From positions 2,356,001 through 2,420,000 of the forward strand of contig NZ_FNUC01000004.1 in the NCBI RefSeq assembly GCF_900106035.1: 64,000 nucleotides of DNA, written 5' to 3'. A model generated the notes under the pieces. The model saw nothing but the letters and a program-made list of their open reading frames with translations, was not told the origin of the DNA and made no database searches. Position 1 is the first letter of the stretch, and every line of letters begins with the position of its first letter. The translations under genes and the position numbers were made by a program. This document shows positions 26,187 to 35,797 of the stretch, one piece after another. This DNA comes from Jiangella alba. Its GTDB lineage: Bacteria > Actinomycetota > Actinomycetes > Jiangellales > Jiangellaceae.

Positions 26187-27401
26187 ATGAGTACTGTCTC
26201 CATGGCGGACGTCGAAGCCGCGCGCGAGCTCCTGCGCGACGTCGTGCGGCCCACTCCGCTCGAGGACTCCCGCTGGCTGGCCGGACGGGTCGGCGGCCGG
26301 GTCCATCTGAAGTGCGAGAACCTGCAGCGCGCCGGATCGTTCAAGATCCGCGGCGCTTACGTGCGCATCGCCCGGCTGTCCGAGCAGGAGCGCGCCCGCG
26401 GCGTGGTGGCGGCCAGCGCCGGCAACCACGCCCAGGGTGTCGCGCTCGCGGCCAGCATGCTGCACACGAAGGCGACGGTGTTCATGCCCGAGGGCGCCGC
26501 CATCGTCAAGGAGAAGGCCACCCGGGCCTACGGCGCCGACGTCCGCTTCGCCGGCGCCAGCATCGACGACGCCCTGCTCGCGGCGCGCGCGTTCGCCGCC
26601 GAGACCGGTGCCGTGCTCATCCACCCGTTCGACCACGCCGACATCGTCGCCGGTCAGGCCACCGTCGGCATGGAGATCCTGGAGCAGTGCCCGGACGTCC
26701 GCACCATCGTCGTCGGCACCGGCGGCGGCGGCCTGACGGCGGGCATCTCGCTGGCCGTGCACCACCTCAAGCCCGGCGTGCGGGTGGTCGGCGTGCAGGC
26801 CGAAGGCGCCGCGGCGTACCCGACGTCGCTGGCCGAGGGGAAGCCGGTCGCGCTGGAGCGCATGACGACGATGGCCGACGGCATCGCCGTCGGCTGTCCC
26901 GGCGACGTCCCGTTCGCGATGATCCAGGAGTACGTCGACTCCGTCGTCACCGTCTCCGAGGAGTCGCTGTCGCGGGCGCTGGTGCTGCTGCTGGAGCGGG
27001 CCAAGCTGGTGGTCGAGCCGGCCGGTGCGGCCGCCGTCGCCGCGCTGCTCGACGACCCCGGCGCCTACGAGCCGCCGGTGGTCGCCGTCCTGTCCGGCGG
27101 CAACATCGATCCGCTGCTGCTGCTGCGGGTCATCAGGCACGGCATGGCCGCCGCCGGGCGGTACCTCGCGCTGCGGGTCCGGGTGCCCGACGCTCCCGGC
27201 GGGCTGGCGCGGCTGCTGGCCGACCTCGCGGCCGTCGACGCCAACGTGCTCGACGTCGTGCACGAGCGCACCGCGTCGACGCTGTCCATCGACGAGGTCG
27301 AGATCGCGCTGCAGCTGGAGACCCGTGGCCCGGAGCACTGCGAGCGGGTGCTGGGCAAACTACGCGAGTCGGGCTACCAGATTGCCATTTCGAGCGACTG
27401 A
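26187..27401 (+). CDS. ilvA: Threonine ammonia-lyase (threonine dehydratase) with ACT-like domain
   Basis: A 404-residue fold-type II PLP enzyme that deaminates threonine to 2-oxobutyrate. The PLP lysine is Lys53 in AGSFKIRGAY, with SAGNHAQGVA, the glycine-rich GTGGGGLTAG and the C-terminal-side SGGNID. The last ~80 residues (LRVRVPDAPGGLARLLADLA) form a single ACT-like domain. The length fits the short catabolic/biosynthetic type (TIGR01127) rather than the two-ACT IlvA. Feedback control by isoleucine or valine is therefore possible but not certain. ATG 26187 has AGGATCG upstream. Confidence 0.93.
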   Translation: MSTVSMADVEAARELLRDVVRPTPLEDSRWLAGRVGGRVHLKCENLQRAGSFKIRGAYVRIARLSEQERARGVVAASAGNHAQGVALAASMLHTKATVFMPEGAAIVKEKATRAYGADVRFAGASIDDALLAARAFAAETGAVLIHPFDHADIVAGQATVGMEILEQCPDVRTIVVGTGGGGLTAGISLAVHHLKPGVRVVGVQAEGAAAYPTSLAEGKPVALERMTTMADGIAVGCPGDVPFAMIQEYVDSVVTVSEESLSRALVLLLERAKLVVEPAGAAAVAALLDDPGAYEPPVVAVLSGGNIDPLLLLRVIRHGMAAAGRYLALRVRVPDAPGGLARLLADLAAVDANVLDVVHERTASTLSIDEVEIALQLETRGPEHCERVLGKLRESGYQIAISSD

Positions 27402-27459
27402 CTTACCAATCTGGAAGGCGCACTTGACGTTTTGATAGTCCAGGTCCCACCATGGTGGC

Positions 27460-28392
27460 ATGAACACCCTCAGCGTGCGTGAAATCCTCGAGCAGGTGGC
27501 CGACGGGCGGCTCGACCCCACCCGGGCGGCCGTCCTGCTCGACCAGATCGAGGACGAGAAGGCGGCCGCGCCCACCGGCGCCGAGGCCGCCGAGCCCGCC
27601 GGCGCGGCGACGGCCGACCCCGTCGACACGACCACCGGGACCGCTGGGACGCCCGCCGGAACGGCCGCGGGGGCCGCGTCCGGCACCGGAACCGCTGGGC
27701 GGTCCGGACCCTCGGGCGGCTCGGTCACCGCGCAGAGCATCACCCGGGTGCAGGTGCGGGCCACCTCGCGGCGGGTGGTCATCGTCGGCGACCCCAGCGT
27801 CGCCACGGTGGCCGTCAACGGCCAGCACACGGTGCGGCGCGACGGCGCCACACTGCACGTCACCGGCGAGTCCGACCTCATGCCCGGCGACGGCGCGTTC
27901 GTGCTGCTGGCCGGCGGCCGGTGGCGCGACATCGCCAGCCGCTTCCAGAACCCCGGCCAGCTGCTCGACCTCCACGTCCGCGTCAACCCCGAACTGTCGG
28001 TGGGCGCCGAGGTCATCGCCGGGTCGCTCCAGGTCGACCACGTGCCGGCGCTCGACCACGTCCGCGTCACGGCCGGCTCGCTGCGCGTGCGCGGCCTGGC
28101 GGCGCCGGTCGACCTCCTGGTCCAGGCCGGGTCGGCGCAGGTCGAGACGCAGCAGGTGGCGGGCCACTCGCGCATGCGCTGCGAGTCCGGCTCGCTGCAG
28201 CTGACGCTGCTCGACGGCTCCGACGTCCGCATCCGTTCCGACGTCCAGCTCGGCCGGTTCCGCACGGTGCCCGAGCGCACCGGGCGCGACCGCGACCGCG
28301 ACATCGTGCTCGGCACCGGTGCCGCGCAGATCCAGGCCGAGGTGGTCATGGGCGACATCACCGTCCGCCTGCCCGAGGGGTCCTTCCGATGA
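27460..28392 (+). CDS. DUF4097-like beta-repeat protein with N-terminal SHOCT-like helix pair
   Basis: A 310-residue protein. Residues 1-27 (VREILEQVADGRLDPTRAAV) resemble the helical YvlB/DUF2089 C-terminal motif. A 55-residue Ala/Thr/Gly-rich linker follows, then a beta-solenoid-like domain with recurring short strands (VIAGSLQVDHV, VTAGSLRVRGLA, VQAGSAQVETQQ). This resembles DUF4097/YvlB putative adhesin folds. No signal peptide or membrane segment is present. It overlaps the DUF2089 gene by 4 nt and shares with it the helical motif L-x-x-G-x-L-D-x-x-x-A. In related loci such proteins accompany ABC exporters and stress regulation. Confidence 0.72.
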   Translation: MNTLSVREILEQVADGRLDPTRAAVLLDQIEDEKAAAPTGAEAAEPAGAATADPVDTTTGTAGTPAGTAAGAASGTGTAGRSGPSGGSVTAQSITRVQVRATSRRVVIVGDPSVATVAVNGQHTVRRDGATLHVTGESDLMPGDGAFVLLAGGRWRDIASRFQNPGQLLDLHVRVNPELSVGAEVIAGSLQVDHVPALDHVRVTAGSLRVRGLAAPVDLLVQAGSAQVETQQVAGHSRMRCESGSLQLTLLDGSDVRIRSDVQLGRFRTVPERTGRDRDRDIVLGTGAAQIQAEVVMGDITVRLPEGSFR

Positions 28393-28787
28393 TCGGCGGC
28401 TTCCCGCAGCACCTGCACCAGCCGCCGTCCGACTGCCCGGTCTGTGGCGTGAAGCTGCACGTCACCCGGCTCGGCTGCGAGTCCTGTGGCACCGAGCTGT
28501 CCGGCCGGTTCGCCTCCTGCCCCTACTGCTCGCTCACCGCACAGGACCAGAAAATCCTTGGCACCTTCCTGGTGTCCCGGGGCAACATGAGGGAGCTCGC
28601 GCGCGAGCTGGGGGTGAGCTACCCGACCGCCCGGCAGCGTTTCGCCGAGTTGCTCGAGCGGCTCGGCCTCGAGGCGCCGGCCGAGACCGCCCCTGCCGCG
28701 GCCAGCGCCGTCGACCGCGAGGAGATCCTGCGCCGGCTGGCCGCCGGTGAGCTGGACCTCGACGAGGCGACCACGCTGCTCGGCTGA
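28389..28787 (+). CDS. DUF2089 family zinc-ribbon / HTH protein
   Basis: A 132-residue regulator-like protein. Two zinc-ribbon knuckles CPVCG...CESCG and CPYC occupy residues about 16-50. A helix-turn-helix follows (NMRELARELGVSYPTARQRF), and the C-terminus carries EEILRRLAAGELDLDEATTL, the SHOCT/YvlB-like motif. This is the full DUF2089 layout. DNA binding is predicted; targets may be this operon and the drrAB-like operon just downstream. ATG 28389 overlaps the previous stop (ATGA). Confidence 0.85.
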   Translation: MIGGFPQHLHQPPSDCPVCGVKLHVTRLGCESCGTELSGRFASCPYCSLTAQDQKILGTFLVSRGNMRELARELGVSYPTARQRFAELLERLGLEAPAETAPAAASAVDREEILRRLAAGELDLDEATTLLG

Positions 28788-28789
28788 GG

Positions 28790-28818
28790 TTGATAGTAGA
28801 AGACTTCGCTTATATAAG
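28790..28818 (+). promoter_or_regulatory. Promoter of the DrrAB-like exporter operon
   Basis: TTGATA (28790-28795), a 17-bp spacer and TATAAG (28813-28818) make a near-consensus housekeeping promoter, unusually AT-rich for this genome. The -10 is inside the perfect palindrome CTTATATAAG (28809-28818). The octamer TTGATAGT also occurs at 27432-27439, 21 bp upstream of the DUF4097-like start codon. The leader to GTG 28924 is about 100 nt. Confidence 0.65.
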
Positions 28819-28923
28819 TAATCACTGGCACTGGTAGCCGGCGGGGACGGGCGCATCGACGCGCGCCGACCTTGTCGGGGGCACCTGCCACGATGCCTCC
28901 ACCTACCACGAGAGGACACCACC

Positions 28924-29909
<986 letters not shown>

Positions 29910-29913
<4 letters not shown>

Positions 29914-30746
29914 CCACCGAGGTCGCACCGACCACCATCGCGCCCAACCGCGTCGGCTTCAACCAGGCGTTCGCCGACGCCATGACCATCACGTGGCGCA
30001 ACATCCGGGCCGGCTGGCGGGTCCCGGACAACCAGATCTACATGTTCATCCAGCCGATCATGTTCGTGCTGCTGTTCGCGTACGTGTTCGGCGGCGCCAT
30101 CAACGTGCCCGGCGTCGACTACGTCGACTTCCTCATGGCCGGCATCTTCGTGCAGACCATGGCGTTCGCCTGTGCGCCGGCCAGCGTCGGCCTCGCCGAC
30201 GACATGCAGAAGGGCCTGATCGACCGGTTCCGGTCGTTGCCGATGGCGCGGTCCGCGGTCATCGCGGGACGGGTGATCGCCGACCTGGTCAACCAGTTCA
30301 TCGTGCTGGTCATCATGATCGTCTGCGGCTTCATCGTGGGCTGGACGTTCCACAACGGATTCGGCCAGTTCCTGGCGGCCGTTGGGCTGCTCATGCTGTT
30401 CGCGTTCGCCATGCTGTGGGTCGGCGCGTACATCGGCCTGTCGGTCGGCAGCCCCCAGGTCGCGGCGTCCGCCGGGCTGATCTGGCTGTTCCCGGTCGTC
30501 TTCATGTCCAACGTCTTCGTCGACCCGTCGACCATGCCGGCCGTTGTCCAGGCGATCGCCGAGTGGAACCCGGTCAGTGCCATCGCGTCCGGCGCGCGCG
30601 AGCTGTTCGGCAATCAGAGCCTGGTCCAGTCAGATGCCTGGCCCATGCAGCACTCGGTGGCCGCCGCGCTGCTGTGGTGCCTCTTGATCGTCGCGGTGTT
30701 CGCGCCGCTGGCGGTGCGCAAGTACAAGAAGACGGCCAGCAAGTAA
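29910..30746 (+). CDS. ABC-2 type transporter permease (DrrB-like)
   Basis: A 278-residue membrane component with six hydrophobic helices (QPIMFVLLFAYVFGGAINV; FVQTMAFACAPASVGLA; IVLVIMIVCGFIVGWTF; AVGLLMLFAFAMLWVGAYIG; AGLIWLFPVVFMSNVFV; VAAALLWCLLIVAVFAPLAV). The ABC-2 motif KGLIDRFRSLPMARSAVI between helices 2 and 3 is clear. GTG 29910 overlaps the ATPase stop by 4 nt and has GGGGAGGG upstream. Together the two genes form a complete half-transporter pair for export; substrate unknown. Confidence 0.92.
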
Positions 30747-30759
30747 CGGCCGCCGAACG

Positions 30760-30802
30760 CGACGCCGCCCGCCCGGTCGCGATGACCGGGCGGGCGGCGT
30801 CG
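30760..30802. terminator. Bidirectional terminator hairpin
   Basis: A perfect 19-bp stem: CGACGCCGCCCGCCCGGTC at 30760-30778 and its complement at 30784-30802, with loop GCGAT. It separates the convergent DrrB-like and greA genes. Confidence 0.9.
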
Positions 30803-30812
30803 GTGCGTGCGC

Positions 30813-31316
30813 TCAGGCGCCGTACGGCTTGGCGCTGACCACCTCGACGGTGATGGTGGCGCCGTTGGGCGCCTGGTAGGAGGCCTGCTCGCCGACCTTC
30901 TTGCCGCTGATGGCGGCGCCGAGCGGCGACTTCAGCGAGTAGACGTCGATGTCGACGGAGTCGTCGAGCGAGGCCAGCTCGCGCGAGCCGAGCAGGAAGC
31001 GCTCGACGTCGTCGTCGCCGTCGAACTTGATCTCGATGATCATGCCGGGCTCGACGACGCCGTCGTCGGGCGGGTCGCCGACCTGGGCGCGCTGGAGCAG
31101 CTGCTGCAGCTGGTGGATGCGGGCCTCCTGCTTGCCCTGCTCGTCCTTGGCCGCGTGGTACCCGCCGTTCTCGGACAGGTCACCCTCGGCGCGGGCCTCT
31201 TCGATCTGCCGCGCGATCTCGAGCCGGGCCGGGCCCATCAGGTGCTCGAGCTCCTGCTTGAGGCGGTCGTAGGCATCCTGGGTGAGCCAAGCAACGTTGT
31301 CGCTGGTAGCGGTCAC
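30813..31316 (-). CDS. greA: Transcription elongation factor GreA
   Basis: A 167-residue Gre factor that rescues backtracked RNA polymerase by stimulating transcript cleavage. The N-terminal coiled coil spans residues about 10-75 with the acidic tip EARAEGDLSENGGYHAAKDE; both catalytic-loop acids (Asp, Glu in GDLSENG) are present. The C-terminal FKBP-like domain ends SPLGAAISGKKVGEQASY and VEVVSAKPYG. GTG 31316 is chosen because GAGGAG lies 8 bp upstream and the protein then aligns in length with actinobacterial GreA. A hairpin (CCGGGCG-gtt-CGCCCGG, 31377-31393) lies in its leader. Confidence 0.95.
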   Translation of the reverse strand: MTATSDNVAWLTQDAYDRLKQELEHLMGPARLEIARQIEEARAEGDLSENGGYHAAKDEQGKQEARIHQLQQLLQRAQVGDPPDDGVVEPGMIIEIKFDGDDDVERFLLGSRELASLDDSVDIDVYSLKSPLGAAISGKKVGEQASYQAPNGATITVEVVSAKPYGA

Positions 31317-31418
31317 GGCAACTGCTCCTCGGGTGTCTATCGGTCGCGTCGCACGCCGTGTGGGTGTGCTTCGCCGCCGGGCGGTTCGCCCGGTCGAAGT
31401 GCTGACGGGGAAAGAACA

Positions 31419-31424
31419 AGAATA
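31419..31424 (-). promoter_or_regulatory. Possible -10 element for greA
   Basis: On the minus strand TATTCT (31424-31419) sits in a locally AT-rich stretch about 100 bp before the greA start, in the 163-bp gap after the DUF4307 gene. No good -35 is visible, so confidence is low. Confidence 0.3.
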
Positions 31425-31479
31425 CAAGCAATGTGGCAAGCAGACGATTGTCGCAGGTCAGCGCTATCGGTCGCCGCCG

Positions 31480-31911
31480 TTATTCCGACGCGGGCTCGCA
31501 GCCGCGCAGTTCGGGGACGATGCCGTCGCCTTCGAGCGGGATGTCGGCGGACACCACCAGGTGCTCGTCGGGTCCGGCCGGAACCGCGAGGTCCAGCTGC
31601 CCGACGATGATGCGCCGCAGGTCGACGGCGATCAGCTCGCAGTTCAGTGCGAGATCGGCGTCGCGGCGGATCTCGACCCGGGCGGTCAGCACGCCGTCGC
31701 GCGGCTCGTCCCAGGACAGCAGTTCGGCGTCGACGTCGGGACCGCTGGCCGAACGGACGATCATCCAGCCGACGACGGCCGTGACCAGGAGTACGCCGGT
31801 GATGACCCCGGCGAGGACGCCGCGGCCGTTGCGGGCCCCGGGGGCGCCGGCCGGCACTCGTCCGTACCGCTGCGCCAGGAGGTCGCGGTCGGCGGTGTCG
31901 TGGTCGCTCAT
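31480..31911 (-). CDS. DUF4307 domain-containing membrane protein
   Basis: A 143-residue protein with a ~30-residue cytoplasmic N-terminus containing [10 protein letters not shown], one transmembrane segment ([20 protein letters not shown], residues about 32-51) and an external beta-rich domain. The LAQRYG motif and topology identify DUF4307, a conserved actinobacterial family of unknown function. It lies between greA and mca, the same order I recall for Rv1080c-Rv1082. It is divergent from mca. Confidence 0.88.
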   Translation of the reverse strand: MSDHDTADRDLLAQRYGRVPAGAPGARNGRGVLAGVITGVLLVTAVVGWMIVRSASGPDVDAELLSWDEPRDGVLTARVEIRRDADLALNCELIAVDLRRIIVGQLDLAVPAGPDEHLVVSADIPLEGDGIVPELRGCEPASE

Positions 31912-32093
31912 CGGGATGTCCCCAGGGGCTGCGGGCGTTGTTGTCAGTGGCGTGCGGCACCATTATCCCGGAGGCGGCGGTCGAGGGCACGCCCGCCCCA
32001 CCTATGGACGGCGCCGCTCCGGGCGGCGGGAGCGAACCCGCCGGTGGGCGCCGTCACGCATACAGGTTTCCGTTTCGACCGATGGGGTTTCCG

Positions 32094-32957
32094 GTGTCCG
32101 AGCAGCTGCGGCTGATGCACGTCCACGCACATCCCGACGACGAGTCCAGCAAGGGCGCGGCCTCGACGGCCCGCTACGTCGCCGAGGGCGTCGACGTCCT
32201 CGTCGTCACGTGCACCGGCGGCGAGCGCGGTTCCATCCTCAACCCGAAGATGGACCGGCCCGAGGTGCTGGCCAACATCTCCGAGATCCGCCGGCGCGAG
32301 ATGGACGCCGCCCGCGAGATCCTCGGCATCCGGCAGGAGTGGCTCGGCTTCGTCGACTCCGGGCTGCCCGAGGGCGACCCGCTGCCGCCGCTGCCCGAGG
32401 GCTGCTTCGGCCTCATGCCGGTCGAGAAGGCGGCCGAGCCGCTGGTCGAGGCCATCCGCCGGTTCCGTCCGCACGTCATCACCACCTACGACGAGAACGG
32501 CGGCTACCCGCACCCCGACCACATCATGTGTCACAAGATCACCGTGGCGGCGTTCGAGGCGGCCGCCGATCCCACCCGCTACGTGGGCAGCGGCGAGCCG
32601 TGGCAGCCGCTGAAGCTGTACTACCACCACTCCTTCAGCCGCATGCGCATGCAGGAGCTGCACGACGCCATGCTGCAGCGCGGCTTCGAGTCGCCGTACG
32701 CCGAGTGGCTGGAGAAGTGGGACGGCGAGGAGAACTGGGACGACCGCGTCACCACCCGGGTCGAGTGCGCCGAGTACTTCCCCGTGCGCGACCGCGCGCT
32801 GCTGGCGCACGCCACCCAGATCGACCCCGACGGCCACTGGTTCGCCATCCCGCTCGAGCTGTCCCAGGAGATCTGGCCGACCGAGGACTACGAGCTGGTC
32901 AGGTCGCACGTGCCCACGTCGGCGCCCGAGGACGACCTCTTCGCGGGGCTGCGGTGA
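32094..32957 (+). CDS. mca: Mycothiol S-conjugate amidase
   Basis: A 287-residue zinc amidase that cleaves mycothiol conjugates of electrophiles to mercapturic acids for export. The LmbE/PIG-L zinc motif HAHPDDES is near residue 12, with TGGERGS downstream and the third His in [10 protein letters not shown]. The segment NGGYPHPDH and the C-terminal EDLFAG-like end match Mca rather than MshB. GTG 32094 is chosen: GGGG lies 6 bp upstream and the product begins [13 protein letters not shown], the usual start; ATG 32082 is the alternative. Its presence implies that the host makes mycothiol. Confidence 0.95.
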   Translation: MSEQLRLMHVHAHPDDESSKGAASTARYVAEGVDVLVVTCTGGERGSILNPKMDRPEVLANISEIRRREMDAAREILGIRQEWLGFVDSGLPEGDPLPPLPEGCFGLMPVEKAAEPLVEAIRRFRPHVITTYDENGGYPHPDHIMCHKITVAAFEAAADPTRYVGSGEPWQPLKLYYHHSFSRMRMQELHDAMLQRGFESPYAEWLEKWDGEENWDDRVTTRVECAEYFPVRDRALLAHATQIDPDGHWFAIPLELSQEIWPTEDYELVRSHVPTSAPEDDLFAGLR

Positions 32958-33024
32958 GCACGACGCCGGCCAGCGGTGACACAATGGACCGGCGGGGGAT
33001 GACACGAGGAGAAGCTGGGTTCTG

Positions 33025-33249
33025 ATGGGCATCCTGCAGGCGGTGGCGTTCACCGCGGCGGAGTCGGAGGCGGAAGACTCCGGGATCGGCCCAGGCCTGT
33101 ACGGCCTCCTGGTCCTGATCTTCCTGATCGTCGCGCTGTTCCTGCTGTACCGGAGCCTGCGCAGGCAGATCCGCAAGGTCGACTTCGACCCCGAGGGCGT
33201 CGACGACGCCGAGCGCATGCGCGGTCACCGCGAGCCGCCGGAGCGATGA
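33025..33249 (+). CDS. Small single-pass membrane protein downstream of mca
   Basis: A 74-residue protein. A short acidic N-terminus is followed by one transmembrane helix (GLYGLLVLIFLIVALFLLYR, residues about 24-43), then a basic juxtamembrane region (SLRRQIRKVDFDPEG) and a charged tail. Its location immediately after mca is conserved in other actinobacteria (M. tuberculosis Rv1083 as I recall). No function is known. GAGGAG lies upstream, though at long spacing. The stop overlaps the AraC gene start by 4 nt. Confidence 0.8.
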   Translation: MGILQAVAFTAAESEAEDSGIGPGLYGLLVLIFLIVALFLLYRSLRRQIRKVDFDPEGVDDAERMRGHREPPER

Positions 33250-33749
33250 CCGGTCCGGACCGGCCGCGCGCCACGCGGCGGCCGTCGGTGCAGCCCGGGT
33301 CGGCCGCCGTCGAGACGCTGGTCGCGGTGCGCCGCGCCCGCGACTTCGTCGACCGGCACTACGCCGAGCCGCTCGACCTCGCCGGCATCGCGGCGGCCGC
33401 GGGCTACTCGCGCTACCACCTGGTCCGCGCGTTCAAGGCGGCCTACGGCGAGACGCCGGGACGGTACCTGCAGCGCCGCCGGGTCGAGCGGGCGCAGGAG
33501 CTGCTGCGCGTCGCCGACCTCAACGTCACCGAGGTCTGCCACCTGGTCGGCTTCACCAGCCTCGGCTCGTTCAGCCGGCTGTTCTCCGAGCTGGTCGGCG
33601 TGTCGCCGTCGCAGTTCCAGCGCGACGCGCTCGCGTCCGGGCCGCGGCTCATCCCCGGCTGCTACGTGCTCATGTGGGGCCGGCCGCTGCCGAAGAAGGC
33701 ACTGAACACAGCAATGGCGGAGAAGCCAGAGACCGCCCCCGCCTTCTAA
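33246..33749 (+). CDS. AraC family transcriptional regulator
   Basis: A 167-residue regulator consisting mostly of the AraC/XylS double HTH. HTH1 is LDLAGIAAAAGYSRYHLVRA and HTH2 is VTEVCHLVGFTSLGSFSRLF, followed by the conserved GVSPSQFQR. There is no N-terminal cupin; only ~40 residues precede HTH1. It overlaps the small membrane gene by 4 nt and is followed after 33 bp by a VOC protein gene. Short AraC regulators are frequently paired with glyoxalase-fold or GyrI-like partners that may bind the effector or be regulated. Confidence 0.92.
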   Translation: MTGPDRPRATRRPSVQPGSAAVETLVAVRRARDFVDRHYAEPLDLAGIAAAAGYSRYHLVRAFKAAYGETPGRYLQRRRVERAQELLRVADLNVTEVCHLVGFTSLGSFSRLFSELVGVSPSQFQRDALASGPRLIPGCYVLMWGRPLPKKALNTAMAEKPETAPAF

Positions 33750-33782
33750 CGTCGAAGCATCGACGAAAGGAAGGAACCGACC

Positions 33783-34241
33783 ATGATCACCAAGCTGGGC
33801 GTCGCGACCGCATACGTGAGCGACTACGACCAGGCGCTCGACTTCTTCGTCGGCAAGCTCGGCTTCGAGCTGCGCACCGACGTCATGATGGAGAACGGCT
33901 TTCGCTGGCTGACGGTGGGCCCGCCGGCCAGCCCGGAGTTCCAGCTGAACCTCACCGTCCCGGGGCCGCCGATGCACGACGAGCAGACCGCGGCGGCGCT
34001 GCGCGAGCTGATGGCGAAGGGTGCGCTCAGCTCCGGCGCCTGGAACACCGACGACTGCCGCGCCACGTACGAGCAGTACAAGGCCCGCGGCGTCGAGTTC
34101 ATCCAGGAACCGGCCGACCGCCCGTACGGCGTCGAGGCGGTGTTCCGCGACGACTTCGGCAACTGGTACAGCCTCAACGAGCTCAACGACAAGGCGCTGG
34201 ACCAGCAGGCGATGGCGGAGGCGTTCGAGCCCGGCCGCTGA
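33783..34241 (+). CDS. VOC family (glyoxalase/bleomycin-resistance fold) protein
   Basis: A 152-residue vicinal-oxygen-chelate protein with two beta-alpha-beta-beta-beta modules: VATAYVSDYDQALDFFVGKL and, in the second half, DDCRATYEQYKARGVEFIQE with GVEAVFRDDFGNWYSL. The FRDDFGNWYSL end carries the usual metal Glu-equivalent region. ATG 33783 has GGAAGGAA upstream. An inverted repeat CGTCGA-agca-TCGACG (33750-33765) lies between the AraC stop and this start and could be an operator. The substrate is unknown; dioxygenase-like or resistance roles are equally possible. Confidence 0.9.
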   Translation: MITKLGVATAYVSDYDQALDFFVGKLGFELRTDVMMENGFRWLTVGPPASPEFQLNLTVPGPPMHDEQTAAALRELMAKGALSSGAWNTDDCRATYEQYKARGVEFIQEPADRPYGVEAVFRDDFGNWYSLNELNDKALDQQAMAEAFEPGR

Positions 34242-34362
34242 TTCCACCTGCCAGCACCCCTTGACCGTCCCGCGGCCGCACGGTTTATTGCCTGAGTGGG
34301 CCCGCGTCAGAGGCCTTGGCCTCACAGGGGGACGCGGGCGACGGGGGAACTGGGGGGTTCTC

Positions 34363-35463
34363 ATGGTGCGTTCGCCGCGTGCACGTGCAGCAGCAGCAGT
34401 CCTGGCCACGGGGGTGATGGCCGTCTCGGCGGTCGCGGTCGCTCCGTCCGCCGCCGCGAAGGGGTCGTCGACGCCGACGCCGATCGCGAGCTTCGACGGC
34501 CCGCGGGGCGTGGACGTCGACCGGGCCGGCCGCATCGTCGTCGGCGCGTCCGACGGGACGGTCAGCCTCGTCACCGATCGGGGCCGGCACCCGAAGGTGC
34601 GGGTCATCGGCTCGGTGCCGGGCGGGTTCGCCCCGGCGGTGGCGGCCGGCCGGCCCGGCACGGTGTACGCCCTGACCGGCGGTGGCGACCCGGGCACCGG
34701 CGCGGCGACGCTGTACGTGCTGCGTCACGGCAAGCCCGCGAAGCCGATCGCCGACATCGCCGCCTACCAGCAGGGCGACCCCGACCCGTACAACCAGGAG
34801 GGCGAGCCCACCGAGTCGAACCCGTTCGGCGTGGCCGCGTTGAAGGACGGCAGCGTGCTGGTCGCCGACGCCGCCGGCAACGACCTGCTCCGGGTGTACC
34901 CGGACGGGCGCATCGTCACGGTCGCACGGCTGAAGCCGCGCACCGTCGAGGTGCCCGAGGGCCTGCCGCCGGAGATCGACGACGAGCCGACGCCGCCGGC
35001 CGGCACGCCGATCACGGCGGAGGCCGTGGCGACGTCGGTGACGGTCGGCTCGGACGGCTACTGGTACGTCGGTGAGCTGCGCGGCTTCCCGGCGACGCCG
35101 GGCACGTCGCAGATCTGGCGGATCAAGCCGGGCAGCCGCAACGCCGTCTGCGACCCGGAGCGGCCGAACAAGGGCGACTGCCGGCGCTTCGCCGACGGCC
35201 TGACCTCGATCGTCGACCTCGGAGCCGGCCGCCACGGCAGCGTGTACGCCGTGGAGCTGGTCAAGGAGAGCTGGCTGCGCTTCGAGCTGGGCCTGGCCGA
35301 CCCGCCGGTCGGCGGGCTGTTCCGGGTGCGGCCTGGCGGTGAGCGCACCGAGCTGGCGGCCGATCAGCTGATCCTGCCCGGTGGCGTCGCGGCCGGATCG
35401 CATGGCCGGCTCTATGTCACGGGCCCGGTATTCGGTCCGGGAACGCTCTCGCGCATCGGCTGA
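34363..35463 (+). CDS. Secreted ScyD/ScyE family beta-propeller protein
   Basis: A 366-residue exported protein. The signal peptide is ARAAAAVLATGVMAVSAVAV with a cleavage site near SAAAKG. The mature part shows repeated NHL/propeller-like strands (GPRGVDVDRAGRIVVGASDG; GVAALKDGSVLVADAAGNDL; GGVAAGSHGRLYVTG) and the PYNQEGEPTESNPFGVA motif characteristic of ScyD/ScyE relatives. In cyanobacteria such proteins accompany scytonemin genes, but actinobacterial members are widespread without pigment genes, so the function here is unknown. ATG 34363 follows GGGGGG. It precedes the adhesin gene by 334 bp. Confidence 0.85.
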   Translation: MVRSPRARAAAAVLATGVMAVSAVAVAPSAAAKGSSTPTPIASFDGPRGVDVDRAGRIVVGASDGTVSLVTDRGRHPKVRVIGSVPGGFAPAVAAGRPGTVYALTGGGDPGTGAATLYVLRHGKPAKPIADIAAYQQGDPDPYNQEGEPTESNPFGVAALKDGSVLVADAAGNDLLRVYPDGRIVTVARLKPRTVEVPEGLPPEIDDEPTPPAGTPITAEAVATSVTVGSDGYWYVGELRGFPATPGTSQIWRIKPGSRNAVCDPERPNKGDCRRFADGLTSIVDLGAGRHGSVYAVELVKESWLRFELGLADPPVGGLFRVRPGGERTELAADQLILPGGVAAGSHGRLYVTGPVFGPGTLSRIG

Positions 35464-35562
35464 ATGCCATTCGGTCCGCGCCCGCTTCGCGTGGCGGCGG
35501 CGTGAATTCCCGTCACGTCCGCCGTCACGCCAGCGTGCTGCATGGCAATCTGCGTGTTTGCG

Positions 35563-35592
35563 TTGACAGCCATCCGGTAGCGGGTGCATGCT
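35563..35592 (+). promoter_or_regulatory. Candidate promoter of the adhesin gene
   Basis: TTGACA (35563-35568), an 18-bp spacer and CATGCT (35587-35592). The -35 is consensus, the -10 is weak. Transcription from here would give a leader of about 200 nt that includes the compound hairpins described next. Confidence 0.45.
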
Positions 35593-35676
35593 CTGCTGCG
35601 TTAGCCGAGTCCACGAGCGGTCTCGGCGGGTCGACTTCCATAGCGCGGAGAAATCTCTCCAAGGCCGGGGGGCACT

Positions 35677-35781
35677 CGCCCTTCGGTGCCGGAGTCACGA
35701 ATTCTCGTGGCTCGGCCGGCGCCGAAGGGCGTTTGACCTTTCTACGTTGTCCCCGGCCATTCGGCGCCGGGCATTCTTTTC
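35677..35781 (+). ncRNA. Attenuator-like structured leader of the adhesin gene
   Basis: Three mutually exclusive pairings are visible. (A) CGCCCTTCGGTGCCGG (35677-35692) pairs with CCGGCGCCGAAGGGCG (35716-35731), 15 of 16 Watson-Crick plus one wobble, enclosing a small hairpin CACGA-ATTC-TCGTG. (B) The right arm of A, CCGGCGCCGAA (35716-35726), is also perfectly complementary to TTCGGCGCCGG (35760-35770). (C) CCCGGC (35752-35757) pairs with GCCGGG (35766-35771), followed by CATTCTTTTC, a terminator-like hairpin. Formation of B blocks C and breaks A. The end of C is only a few bases before the ribosome site. No known riboswitch consensus is recognised. Confidence 0.5.
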
Positions 35782-35797
35782 ACATGGGGGCGGACAA

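Noticed and set aside
35600-35797. Possible known riboswitch (c-di-GMP or c-di-AMP type) before the adhesin
   Set aside because: I could not match the conserved cores of either class; only the competing stems are supported.
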